A stretch of DNA of 64,000 nt from Candidatus Poribacteria bacterium (lineage in GTDB: Bacteria; Poribacteria; WGA-4E; WGA-3G), in the NCBI GenBank assembly GCA_028824685.1, contig JAPPCZ010000112.1, forward strand, positions 1 to 64,000, read 5' to 3'. The position numbers and the translations under genes were made by a program. Positions 24,305 through 32,801 of the stretch are shown in pieces. Every line of letters starts with the position of its first letter. Position 1 is the stretch's first letter. Below the pieces are notes generated by a model. That model saw nothing but the letters and a program-made list of their open reading frames with translations. It was not told the DNA's origin and ran no database searches.

Positions 24305-25399
24305 ATGCGAATTCTTTATGTCATCGATTCTATGACAAAAGACGGTGCTGAGTCACAATTACTCAAGACGTTAACACGGTTCTCACCTGACCAATATCAA
24401 GTTTCTGTTGTGCTAAGCCGTGCCGAAGGAGAACGTATTAACGAACTTGCCGCTCTGCCTTGCGTCCGAGATGTAACCACACTTGCTGGCGGAGATAAAC
24501 GGATGAAAGTGTTAGAAAAAGCGTTCACACTTGGAGGTATTATTAAGGCGGTTGAACCGGATATTGTGCATAGTTGGTTATGGTATTCCAACTTCCTCTG
24601 CGGTGTTTCTCGCAGATGTGGTTTGTGGCGAAGAATTCCGTTTATCGCTTCACAGCGCGGTGATTATCACGCCAGATACGGTAAATTCCGACTTTGGCTT
24701 ACGGAAAAATTGATTTACAATACTGCAGATTGCTTGTTGACGAATTCAGAACAGATTCAACACCATCTCCACCAACTGTATTCAAATAAAAAGATTTTTA
24801 GTATTCCCAATTTATTAGAATTACCTACAGCGGAATGGAATCAGGAGCCAAAAGATACTACAGAGGAGAAGTTAATAGTAAGTGTCGGACGGTTCGCGCC
24901 GGAGAAAGGACACCGTTATCTGATAGAGGCATTAAGTTTATTGAATCGTAAAGATGTGAGATGGAGATGCACATTTCTCGGTGAAGGTGAGTTAGAGTCA
25001 GAACTTCGTGCGCTTACGGTAGAACACAATCTCTCGGATAAGATAATGTTTCCCGGATTTTGTGAAGATGTCTTTTCTGCACTTTTAAAAGCAGATGTAT
25101 TTGTGCTTCCATCGCTACACGAAGGTTCACCGAACGCATTGATTGAGGCAATGGGGATCGGCATGCCGTGCATTGCATCAGATGTTGGAGGTATCAGAGA
25201 CCTAATTGAAAATGAAAAGAATGGTATCCGAATTCCATCACAAGATTCTGCAGCATTAGCAGATGCGTTGCATCGCATGCTGACAGAACCAGAGTTTGCA
25301 AGAGAATTAGGCAGAAATGGGCGCGGAACTATTCAACAGAAATTCAATAGCGCTGAATCTATCCAAAAATTAGAAGAAATTTATCGCAGCTTCCTATAG
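24305..25399 (+). CDS. Glycosyltransferase family 4
   Basis: 364 residues from ATG 24305; TTG 24290 is possible. GT-B fold with an N-terminal MRILYVIDSMTKDGAESQLLKTL and the donor-binding half SVGRFAPEKGHRYLIEAL, TFLGEGELESEL, VFVLPSLHEGSPNALIEAMGIGMPCIASDVGGIRDLIENEKNGI. The EGxxNxxIEAM motif with the Glu pair is the GT4 signature. It adds a sugar from a nucleotide donor to a growing glycan in the cytoplasm. Clustered with the GT39-like, deacetylase and methyltransferase genes for a surface glycan. Confidence 0.95.
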   Translation: MRILYVIDSMTKDGAESQLLKTLTRFSPDQYQVSVVLSRAEGERINELAALPCVRDVTTLAGGDKRMKVLEKAFTLGGIIKAVEPDIVHSWLWYSNFLCGVSRRCGLWRRIPFIASQRGDYHARYGKFRLWLTEKLIYNTADCLLTNSEQIQHHLHQLYSNKKIFSIPNLLELPTAEWNQEPKDTTEEKLIVSVGRFAPEKGHRYLIEALSLLNRKDVRWRCTFLGEGELESELRALTVEHNLSDKIMFPGFCEDVFSALLKADVFVLPSLHEGSPNALIEAMGIGMPCIASDVGGIRDLIENEKNGIRIPSQDSAALADALHRMLTEPEFARELGRNGRGTIQQKFNSAESIQKLEEIYRSFL

Positions 25400-25405
25400 G
25401 ATATA

Positions 25406-26305
25406 ATGCCTTACCGACTCACAAACTTTGCCAAAACAGCACTTTCAATATTTATCTCCTTACTCGGCATTCCGTTGCTTATCCGAGAATGGGTCTGTCG
25501 GAACAGGGTTGCCATCCTTTTATACCACGATGTAAATCCAGAAATATTCGCAAAACACATAGCATATCTCTCCCGTCATTACGCAATTATTTCATTGGAT
25601 ACACTTGTCTCAGCAATCTACAATAAAGATTTTTCCGAAATCCCTCAAAAAAGCATTGTGATTACGATAGACGATGGTCATGCAGGCAATGTTACACTTT
25701 TACCCATTTTCAAGCAGTATCGTATTTATCCAACTATTTATGTATGCACACAGATTATCAACACACATCGACATTTCTGGTTCAGAATACCTGAACGATC
25801 AAAAAAAGAACGTCTGAAAAAACTACCGAATGTAGAAAGGTTAACACGTTTGAAGCAAGAGTCTGATTTTGAACCTAAAAAGGAGTATCAAGATAGGCAG
25901 GCGCTTAATATAGACGAAATGAAAAAAATGATGCAAGACGTTGACTTTCAACCGCACACCCAATTCCATCCGATCCTGCCACACTGCACAGAAACAGAAT
26001 GTAAACAAGAGATACTTGGAAGCAAAGTGGATTTAGAGAAGTTTTTGGGGATTGAATGTCTGCATTTCAGTTATCCAAATGGAGACTATACCGAACGCGA
26101 GATTGAAATAGTAAAAGCAGGTGGATTCCGTTCCGCACGTACAACAGACATAGGGTGGAATAACATTGAGACATCGCCCTATAAACTTAAAGCGATGCCA
26201 ATTTCCGATGATGCTGGACTCATCCGTTTTCGCGCAGAACTGACAACAATTCCACAACGGTTTGGTAAATGGGTAAATTCTTTGTTATGGAGAATAACGA
26301 ATTAA
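25406..26305 (+). CDS. Polysaccharide deacetylase (NodB-like), membrane-associated
   Basis: 299 residues. An N-terminal hydrophobic stretch (about 10-25) precedes a NodB domain: VAILLYHDVNPE, IVITIDDGHAGN (metal Asp pair), HTQFHP (metal His pair, spaced HxxxH) and LHFSYPNGDYTERE. It probably deacetylates the glycan made by the neighbouring transferases. It begins 6 bp after the GT4 gene, and the methyltransferase gene starts inside its end (37-bp overlap). Confidence 0.92.
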   Translation: MPYRLTNFAKTALSIFISLLGIPLLIREWVCRNRVAILLYHDVNPEIFAKHIAYLSRHYAIISLDTLVSAIYNKDFSEIPQKSIVITIDDGHAGNVTLLPIFKQYRIYPTIYVCTQIINTHRHFWFRIPERSKKERLKKLPNVERLTRLKQESDFEPKKEYQDRQALNIDEMKKMMQDVDFQPHTQFHPILPHCTETECKQEILGSKVDLEKFLGIECLHFSYPNGDYTEREIEIVKAGGFRSARTTDIGWNNIETSPYKLKAMPISDDAGLIRFRAELTTIPQRFGKWVNSLLWRITN

Positions 26306-26985
26306 CAAAATGGCACCGTGCCTACATTCAGAACGCTTATCACGAATTGGAACAAGGTATAACACGGAAGCAACTTGGCACGCTCAATATCAAGGCTACT
26401 GACAGAAAGGTCTTGGATGTTGGGTGTGGACCAGGAAACCTTCTTGTTGCGCTCTCGGCAGACAATCCGCAAATCGTTATTGGTGTTGATGTAGATGCGA
26501 TATTCTTATCAATTGGATATTCAAAAATCAAGGAATTAATAGATCCGTCTTCAAAAGTTCCCACCTTAATTCGTGCTTCACTCCCAACCTTACCTTTTGC
26601 GGACGAAACTTTTGATCTCGTTACTTGCTTTCTCGTTATGCCGCATGTGCCTGATGATAAAGTAGCCTTAACCGAACTGGCACGTGTGCTAAAACCGGGT
26701 GGAACGCTCGTTATCTCTGGACATGGATTAGGATTTCCGATCCGTTATCTCAAACATTTCAGACTGAAACCGTTGCAGATGTATCTCGCCAGCATAATTT
26801 ATAGATGCACAGGGAAAAAGTGGATTCGCAACACACTACAAAGTGAAAAACAGATTTGCAACATTTTAAACGACATCGGTTTGATAGTAGATGTCCGAAA
26901 CTACAACAAAAAGGTACTTGGCTGTGTTGCCACCTACTGGATTAGGGCAACAAAGAGCGAGACAAGTCCTAACGCGACGCAGTAA
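26269..26985 (+). CDS. Class I SAM-dependent methyltransferase
   Basis: 238 residues. Motif I KVLDVGCGPGNLLVAL, then VIGVDVDAIFL, LPFADETFDLVTCFLVMPHVPDDKVALTELARVLKPGGTLVISG is a Methyltransf_11-type core. The C-terminal ~80 residues carry basic and hydrophobic segments. ATG 26287 is an alternative start. It overlaps the deacetylase upstream by 37 bp on the same strand and the uppP gene downstream by 52 bp on the opposite strand. Likely decorates a glycan or lipid made by this cluster; the substrate is not evident. Confidence 0.9.
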   Translation: MGKFFVMENNELTKWHRAYIQNAYHELEQGITRKQLGTLNIKATDRKVLDVGCGPGNLLVALSADNPQIVIGVDVDAIFLSIGYSKIKELIDPSSKVPTLIRASLPTLPFADETFDLVTCFLVMPHVPDDKVALTELARVLKPGGTLVISGHGLGFPIRYLKHFRLKPLQMYLASIIYRCTGKKWIRNTLQSEKQICNILNDIGLIVDVRNYNKKVLGCVATYWIRATKSETSPNATQ

Positions 26986-27773
26986 TACGAAAATAGAGAG
27001 AATTTCCCACGATTTAACACTGCCAGTAGAAACCGCAACGCAATATAACCGACAATAAACGATGCGAGCATACCAGTCCCTATAATATAAAGAGATATTT
27101 CGGTGTTTTCAATATCCGAGATTTTAAGCGCAACCGCACCGAGTATTGCAGGAATTGAGAGCAAAAAAGAATATTCCGCAGCAGTCTTAGCGGGAATGCC
27201 TAAGAATAACGCGAGCGAAATTGTCGTTCCAGAGCGGGAGATGCCGGGTGTAATGGCACATCCTTGGGCAATACCAATCAGTGGAGCGTGCCATGACTTA
27301 ATTTTTTTGTTTGGGGAGTCGGGATTATCCATACTCTCTCTACGGAGTCGAGGCAATTGAAGGATAACACCAGTGAGGATTAGCATGATGCTTACGATGT
27401 GGACTTTATCAAAAAAGGATTCTAATTGTGTCTTGAACAGCACTGCAATAATGCCTGTAGGAATAGAACCGAGCAATATCAACCATATAAATCTGAGTTC
27501 AACTGATGCGTTAAGCGTTGTAATCGGTTTACGATAAAACTCAGTGTTGCTAAGCGTTGATAGTCCACCAATCACTAATCTTCCTATTGCACCACGATAT
27601 CCGACAAGCACAGCGGCTAATGTCCCCACATGTAGCATTACATCAAAAAAGACGAGTGGTTCTTTTAATCCAAGGAATTGCTGCGCTAAGACGAGGTGTC
27701 CGGAACTGCTAACGGGTAGAAATTCAGTTATACCTTGTAAAATGCCGAGAAGAATCGCTTCAAGAAATGTCAT
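26934..27773 (-). CDS. uppP: Undecaprenyl-diphosphatase
   Basis: 279 residues, the usual length. Both signature motifs are present: QGITEFLPVSSSGHLVLAQ (residues about 14-32) and CAITPGISRSGTTISLALFLG (about 171-191), with about eight membrane helices. It dephosphorylates undecaprenyl diphosphate to recycle the lipid carrier for cell-wall and glycan export, which fits the neighbouring glycan cluster. It is the last of a minus-strand run (epimerase, phyH, uppP; 7-bp gap to phyH) and overlaps the convergent methyltransferase gene by 52 bp. Confidence 0.97.
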   Translation of the reverse strand: MTFLEAILLGILQGITEFLPVSSSGHLVLAQQFLGLKEPLVFFDVMLHVGTLAAVLVGYRGAIGRLVIGGLSTLSNTEFYRKPITTLNASVELRFIWLILLGSIPTGIIAVLFKTQLESFFDKVHIVSIMLILTGVILQLPRLRRESMDNPDSPNKKIKSWHAPLIGIAQGCAITPGISRSGTTISLALFLGIPAKTAAEYSFLLSIPAILGAVALKISDIENTEISLYIIGTGMLASFIVGYIALRFLLAVLNRGKFSLFSYYCVALGLVSLFVALIQ

Positions 27774-27780
27774 ATTGCAT

Positions 27781-28590
27781 TTACGCCTGACGAAACCCTG
27801 TCTCTGTGCGATGCCAATTCTGTCCTTCGTCAGGGTGACGAAACGGTATATTTCTACCCAATAACTGCTTTAACACATCGCTTTCATCTGCTAACACATC
27901 ATCAGTTAGCTGCCGGGGCATATCTTCTTGAGGATAGATGACAGATCGGTTATACATACCGAGTAACCCAACCCGCGGCGCATCTGTAGTGTTTGGGAGA
28001 CACTGATGCCAGATTGCACCGTTCGTGAATAGGATAGAACCTTTTGGAGCGATAGCAACACTCATTTCAAGTCCTTCTGCTTCACCCAATTCGGGACGAC
28101 GAAGTGTCTTATGCGAACCCGCAATGCATGCTGTTGCACCGTTTTCTGCTGTGAATTCATCTAACATCCACACTGTTTGCCCTGTCAGAGAACCGGACGG
28201 AAACGGGGCTTGCATTGCCCAATACGGATAGTCAATATGCCAACCGCCTGCAGGTGCTCCAGGTCCAACGATATTCGCTGTGAACGTGGATGCAATCACA
28301 TCCTCACCAAGCATCCGTTTCCATACTGCTACCACAGTCGGATGCTGAATCAACCTTTGAAAAATAGGCGATTTCCCTACAATTGCCCAGACACGTCTGA
28401 TTTTACCGTCCCCATAACTGTGGTCATATCCGTTAGCAATGTCTTCATCCACCATTTCCCAGATTGCCTCGCGCGCTTCATCTGCTTCTTCAGCTGAAAT
28501 GACATTTTCAATAATGTGGAAACCAACTTCGCGCAGGTCATGTTCAACAAGGTCAAGTCTTTCTGAATTTAATGCTGATTTGATTTGCAT
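27781..28590 (-). CDS. Phytanoyl-CoA dioxygenase (PhyH)-family Fe(II)/2-oxoglutarate oxygenase
   Basis: 269 residues. The jelly-roll oxygenase pattern is visible: FHIIENVISAEEADEAREAI, the HxD metal pair in AGGWHIDYPYWAM, a distal His in IWHQCLPNTTDAPRVGLLGMYNRS with the Arg that grips 2-oxoglutarate. It would hydroxylate a small molecule or lipid. PhyH proteins are expanded in Poribacteria and other uncultured lineages, mostly with unknown substrates. It lies 17 bp after the epimerase and 7 bp before uppP. Confidence 0.93.
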   Translation of the reverse strand: MQIKSALNSERLDLVEHDLREVGFHIIENVISAEEADEAREAIWEMVDEDIANGYDHSYGDGKIRRVWAIVGKSPIFQRLIQHPTVVAVWKRMLGEDVIASTFTANIVGPGAPAGGWHIDYPYWAMQAPFPSGSLTGQTVWMLDEFTAENGATACIAGSHKTLRRPELGEAEGLEMSVAIAPKGSILFTNGAIWHQCLPNTTDAPRVGLLGMYNRSVIYPQEDMPRQLTDDVLADESDVLKQLLGRNIPFRHPDEGQNWHRTETGFRQA

Positions 28591-28607
28591 TATGTTTTAC
28601 CTCCGTA

Positions 28608-29600
28608 CTATTGAATACGTGGTAGATTGCGGATTGTTTCTATAATCCTATCTTCTAAATCATCTGCATCACTATCTGGAATCCGATTGTGTTTATCCAT
28701 CCACGCGATGTTTTCTGCAACGCTCTCTGTTACTGGAATTTGTGGACTGAATTCAGGCAATGCTGCAGCCAATTTCTCATGGCTGAAAATTTGTGTATGC
28801 CCGAAGTTGCCTCGTAGTCCGCTGAACCGCTCTGGTGACATCGCAATAAGTATCTCTTGAGATACATGCACAATTTCTATGTCAACACCGATCGCTTTTG
28901 CAGCAGCGCGATGCCACTCGTCCCACGTGCGTGCGTGTGGATGTACTATATTGTATATCTCACCAAAACATTCAGATTTGCTAAGTATTTCTGCAAAGGC
29001 AACCCCCGCGTCTCGTGATGCAAGGAATTGGAAATAGTTTAATCCATCGCCAGCAGAGAGGATCGGTTTTCCCTTGCGCAGCCGGTCAATCCAACTACCA
29101 TCTCCCCACACCTGCCGAAGAAGGTTCATCCCTGGTCCGTGGGTATAAGATGGCTTGAAAATGGTTACGGGAAACCCATCGCTTGCATGTGCCTCAAGCA
29201 GAAAATTGTCTGCAGCGACTTTATTCAACCCATAACCCGAAGTGCCTTGCAAAGGTGCTGTCTCCGGTAGATTTATCCCACTAAACGGCGGTCCATAAGT
29301 CATCACGGTGGAACACTGCACGAAGTGTCCGACACGTCCCTGACATGCACGCAGTGCAGACGCTGCATCTTCAGCATTGAAACTAATCATATCAATGACA
29401 GCATCCCAGTTTTCTGCACCGACTTTTGCCTCAAAATCGTCACGATTTTGTCGATTGCCGAGAATCACACGCACATCTGAAGGTGGCGGGTCAACATGCT
29501 GCCCACGGTTAAATAAGACAACTTCATCGTTTCTGTCTAATAGTGCTGCCACAATTCCACGACTGATATTGCCTGTTCCACCGATAACTAAGACTTTCAT
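28608..29600 (-). CDS. NAD-dependent epimerase/dehydratase (extended SDR)
   Basis: 330 residues. N-terminal Rossmann VLVIGGTGNISRGIVAALLDRNDEVVLFNRGQ, then VDPP..RVILGNRQNRDDFEAKV, DAVIDMISF, FVQCSTVMTYG (catalytic Ser/Thr) and SGYGLNKVAADNFLLEA (YxxxK). This resembles the CSP41/NAD-dependent sugar-dehydratase-like branch. Its ATG overlaps the stop of the upstream TaqI-C-like gene by 4 bp (ATGA), so it is translationally coupled to a restriction-modification-like operon, perhaps by chance. Confidence 0.92.
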   Translation of the reverse strand: MKVLVIGGTGNISRGIVAALLDRNDEVVLFNRGQHVDPPPSDVRVILGNRQNRDDFEAKVGAENWDAVIDMISFNAEDAASALRACQGRVGHFVQCSTVMTYGPPFSGINLPETAPLQGTSGYGLNKVAADNFLLEAHASDGFPVTIFKPSYTHGPGMNLLRQVWGDGSWIDRLRKGKPILSAGDGLNYFQFLASRDAGVAFAEILSKSECFGEIYNIVHPHARTWDEWHRAAAKAIGVDIEIVHVSQEILIAMSPERFSGLRGNFGHTQIFSHEKLAAALPEFSPQIPVTESVAENIAWMDKHNRIPDSDADDLEDRIIETIRNLPRIQ

Positions 29601-31072
29601 TTATTAGATTCCTCTTCTATTAACTTTACTTCCCCAGGTGTTAACTCATACAGATCATATATCAACTGGTTTATCTCTTCTTCAAGGTCAGGAACTTTTG
29701 GACTATCAGGATTTTCAAGTATCTGTTCAACTATCTTCGTCAATTTCGTTTTTTGTTTCGTTGTTATGTCAGCCACCGGAAAATCATTTAGTTTATTTTT
29801 ATTCAGACGACCTCCACCCTTTTTTTCATATTTGTTTTGTACATACCATTCTGCAAGTTTGCTATTCAGAATTGTGAGCATAGAAAAATCTGTTGTAGGT
29901 ATACAGTGTACAAACGGACTTACAACAATCGCGTCTGATTCGTCATAATATGCAACGACAGGAGGTTTATCGTAGAAAGTAATTTTTGGTCCCAGAAACT
30001 CAGGTTTATGTTCACGATGTGTGAGTTCCCAAGAATATTTTCCTTTGCAACTTGCATGGCGACCTTTTAAGTCTATTTCAAAACCGCTTAGGTGATTGCT
30101 AATTGCTGGATAGGTTTGAGCAAATATTTTCTTTGCCTCTGTTTCATTTTTAGCATCCGCCCATTCCCACTGCTTGTTTTTACTACTCGGTATCCAGATT
30201 ATGTATTTCAGAACGGGTTTCCATAGGTTTTCCTGATGTTTTCCAACAGCTAATTTTATTATCTCAGCACTTTTGGGATCCTCATCAATCAACTCTTGGC
30301 GTTTGGATTCTTCTATAACATAAGCCTTATTGCAGCCTGTTATAACACCTTTGTGTATTTTCCAGTCTGTATCCCCTAAAGGCGTGCATGTTTTTTGAAG
30401 TTTTTCTAACAATTCATCAGGCAAAACTGGTGTTACGTTGTCCTTCAGATTTGTCTTACTTTCTATTTTTGAAGACTCTACCTCTTTTTCAACTTCAATC
30501 TTATCGGGGATCACCTCTTTTTTGTCAAAATCATCTTTTTCATCAACGATTAAATTATCTCCAGAAGTCCTCTCTGTAGATTGATTAAGAAATAGGTCGG
30601 CAGGGATTTCATGTTCGGAACTAATGCTAATGCGGGTATTATCCTGTGTCCAAGAAAGAATGTTTAACTCAGCTGTGCGCCTATCTTCCCTTGCTAAATC
30701 TTTGAAGTAAGCAAAAGCAAATGGTTGAAAAAACTCATCCGTACAGATAAAACGTAAATCTGCAGGGTTATTACCTTGTTGGTCTAAGCCTTTCGCTACA
30801 GCCTGTAGAGTTCCGATATAGCCGGTTTCACTCTTGAATCGGATTAGAATGATGTCTGAAGGTTTATCGGGTGAAATGCAAAGTTCTTGGCAGTCTAAAA
30901 CTTGCTGGTCATTGAACCCACTGAGTCCGAGTGCCTTATTTGAAAATATTGATGTAATATCTTCAAGGGTCAGATCCTCAGGGATTGGCAAGTGCAGCAT
31001 ATCCGTCAGAAATTCCATAAAAGTATCTTCATCTATAACATCTTCGATATCATCTATTGTTATTATGAACAT
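29597..31072 (-). CDS. TaqI-C-like DNA target-recognition subunit (methyltransferase motifs absent)
   Basis: 491 residues. The C-terminal half (about 260-470) resembles the TaqI-type specificity domain of Eco57I-like adenine methyltransferases: IIWIPSSKNKQWEW, SWELTHREHKPEFLGPKITFYDKPPVVAYYDESDAIVVSPFVHCIP, ILNSKLAEWYVQNKYEKKGGGRLNKNKLNDFPV. The N-terminal ~165 residues (RFICTDEFFQPFAFAYFKD) resemble the start of such enzymes. There is no SAM motif and no NPPY, so it is a recognition subunit without a catalytic core. The matching methyltransferase is the separate gene at 31452-32450. A Lys/Glu-rich linker (about 170-220) joins the halves. Confidence 0.75.
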   Translation of the reverse strand: MFIITIDDIEDVIDEDTFMEFLTDMLHLPIPEDLTLEDITSIFSNKALGLSGFNDQQVLDCQELCISPDKPSDIILIRFKSETGYIGTLQAVAKGLDQQGNNPADLRFICTDEFFQPFAFAYFKDLAREDRRTAELNILSWTQDNTRISISSEHEIPADLFLNQSTERTSGDNLIVDEKDDFDKKEVIPDKIEVEKEVESSKIESKTNLKDNVTPVLPDELLEKLQKTCTPLGDTDWKIHKGVITGCNKAYVIEESKRQELIDEDPKSAEIIKLAVGKHQENLWKPVLKYIIWIPSSKNKQWEWADAKNETEAKKIFAQTYPAISNHLSGFEIDLKGRHASCKGKYSWELTHREHKPEFLGPKITFYDKPPVVAYYDESDAIVVSPFVHCIPTTDFSMLTILNSKLAEWYVQNKYEKKGGGRLNKNKLNDFPVADITTKQKTKLTKIVEQILENPDSPKVPDLEEEINQLIYDLYELTPGEVKLIEEESNK

Positions 31073-31096
31073 ACAAATATCCTCTTTTGTAAATAG

Positions 31097-31396
31097 TTAA
31101 TCCTGCACAACTGTTTTATTTCGTTTTCTGCGTGAAAAAGAGATACTACCAAACTCACTAATGATAGCGATGTAAAAACCGAAGTCGTACCACCATCCTG
31201 TATTTTGAGGTTCATAGACGCTGATATCTGAATTGAATATACTCCAGATTAGCGAAATAGGCGCAATCCATCCGTGCCAAATTCCCCAGAAAAATCCAGC
31301 AGGTTTATCAGCGGTATGCTTACCATCGCCAGGCACACATCCTACGATGGTCATAAGTGCTATCAATAGAAATATGTAAATGAATTTTGTAGGCAC
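31097..31396 (-). CDS. Small putative lipoprotein
   Basis: 99 residues with a signal helix ending in a lipobox (LMTIVGC, Cys about residue 20). A second hydrophobic part (FFWGIWHGWIAPISLIWSIF) and WWYDFGFYIAIISEFGS follow, then a basic tail. This pattern of GxWHGxIxPxxLIxSxF is a widespread small membrane lipoprotein of unknown role, in my recollection. It lies 24 bp before the TaqI-C-like gene and 55 bp after the methyltransferase gene, in the same direction. Confidence 0.7.
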   Translation of the reverse strand: MPTKFIYIFLLIALMTIVGCVPGDGKHTADKPAGFFWGIWHGWIAPISLIWSIFNSDISVYEPQNTGWWYDFGFYIAIISEFGSISFSRRKRNKTVVQD

Positions 31397-31451
31397 GGTA
31401 TCCTTTAAATGTTTCAGCTATACTCCTTGGTTACTTTACTATAGTTGTGGA

Positions 31452-32450
31452 TCAAATGTTCAATGCAATCTGCGGATTGTCTATATCAACAATTGCACGC
31501 GCCAACGCCCAATCCAATCGGCGCCGGTAGTGTCCATCGCGGCGTAATCCTTTAAAGGCAGTCAAAAAAACGTCATGTGTTTTCTTACGGATTGTCGCTA
31601 AACGAGCATTAAGCATGTCCACATCTACGCGCCACGGCACACCGATTTTCGTAATTGAACGGCAATGTGTCCGCACTTTATACTCACCCAATTCTGCTGG
31701 TGGACAAAAACGAATAGATGCATCAACGGTGTTGTCTATAGCAATAAGTCCCAGATTTCCATTCGGTTCATTGAACACGATACTGCGATTACGAGAGTAC
31801 GGTGGTAAATGTCTTTGAAGTTCGCTCAGTTTTCCAAGCAGTTGATTGTTGCGCCACACCCTAACGTTTGATGTTACCTTCGGAGCAAACAAGGCAAGAC
31901 CTACTGGATGTTCAGTGTCATCAAACATATAACTTGTATTTTTGCTTTTATTATCTTGCGATGTTCCAATTTGTGCTTGAGGCACTAAAGAGATAAAATC
32001 ACACAGTCGTTGCAAGAATAGACCACTCCGAATAAACGCCTCAGGGATAATTGCTGCAACCCACGGACAATATGTTAAGCATTGATCAAGTGCATATTTG
32101 TAAAGATCATCATAGTTAGTTGATTCTGGAAATGGCAGCCCACGCCGCGTTGCAGAGTTGCGTGCTAACCACGGCGGATTGGTAATACAAACATCAAGCC
32201 CTTTAGGAAAATCTGTGAGCGTATCACGTTGAACGATTCCCTTTGCCTCTGGCTCAACGTCGTAAAATGCCCAATCTCTACACCGTAAATGTGCAGAGTT
32301 AATCAATTGTGCAATATCCTTAGCCCCCGCAAAAGGTTCTAATACAATCTGTTGTTCTAAATTAGAATCTTCTGCCCACCTTTGAAAAGGTTCCAACTGA
32401 AAAGGATTGCCGCGGGTATAGTAGCGTCCATTTGCACGTTTTTTATCCAT
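31452..32450 (-). CDS. N6-adenine DNA methyltransferase, catalytic domain only
   Basis: 332 residues. Begins RANGRYYTRGNPF, then motif I variant VLEPFAGAKDIAQL (about 36-50), DVEPEA acidic loop and motif IV ITNPPWLARNSATRRGLPFP (about 89-108), the gamma-type adenine methyltransferase order. The C-terminal third has no clear recognition domain. With the separate TaqI-C-like gene downstream it may form a two-subunit modification enzyme. No nuclease gene is visible in the operon. The dispersed repeat and a candidate promoter gap lie upstream. Confidence 0.82.
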   Translation of the reverse strand: MDKKRANGRYYTRGNPFQLEPFQRWAEDSNLEQQIVLEPFAGAKDIAQLINSAHLRCRDWAFYDVEPEAKGIVQRDTLTDFPKGLDVCITNPPWLARNSATRRGLPFPESTNYDDLYKYALDQCLTYCPWVAAIIPEAFIRSGLFLQRLCDFISLVPQAQIGTSQDNKSKNTSYMFDDTEHPVGLALFAPKVTSNVRVWRNNQLLGKLSELQRHLPPYSRNRSIVFNEPNGNLGLIAIDNTVDASIRFCPPAELGEYKVRTHCRSITKIGVPWRVDVDMLNARLATIRKKTHDVFLTAFKGLRRDGHYRRRLDWALARAIVDIDNPQIALNI

Positions 32451-32501
32451 TTTCTGTTTGTTTTGTGTATAGTGGACTATAGAAATAATTCTACATTTCC
32501 T

Positions 32502-32570
32502 CTGTAGGAGCGATTTCCGAATCTCGACAGAAACTTAGGAGCAGTCGGGAATCGGAGTTCTCTCCTACAG
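32502..32570. repeat. Dispersed 69-bp intergenic repeat, full copy
   Basis: CTGTAGGAGCGATTTCC ... GAATCTCGACAG ... CAGTCGGGAATCGGAGTTC ... TCTCCTACAG. The ends are inverted copies (CTGTAGGAG / CTCCTACAG). Related copies lie at 7417, 13468, 15804, 36674 and 45790. It is flanked by a TATAGTGGA-type sequence also seen at 36639. The remaining ~230 bp up to the oxidase gene is AT-rich and carries its promoter. Confidence 0.85.
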
Positions 32571-32727
32571 CTCAGGAATGTAGTGTTAATTCTAATCTCT
32601 ATCATAATCTATGTACTTCTGTTTAGTTGAAGGATTATGAACTATATTTAATGTACACTTATTTGCGTAATATATCAAGTGAAATTTGACACTATTGACA
32701 ACTTAATTCTATTTTTTAGAAAAAGAT

Positions 32728-32756
32728 TTGACAAAATCTTTATTAGCGTGTAATAT
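32728..32756 (+). promoter_or_regulatory. sigma70-type promoter for the multicopper oxidase gene
   Basis: TTGACA (32728-32733), exactly 17 bases, TAATAT (32751-32756). It lies 45 bases before the ATG at 32802, giving a short leader. Confidence 0.75.
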
Positions 32757-32801
32757 ATAAATCAAATTCAGATTGTTCAGTAATAAATCAATTCAAAAAT
32801 T

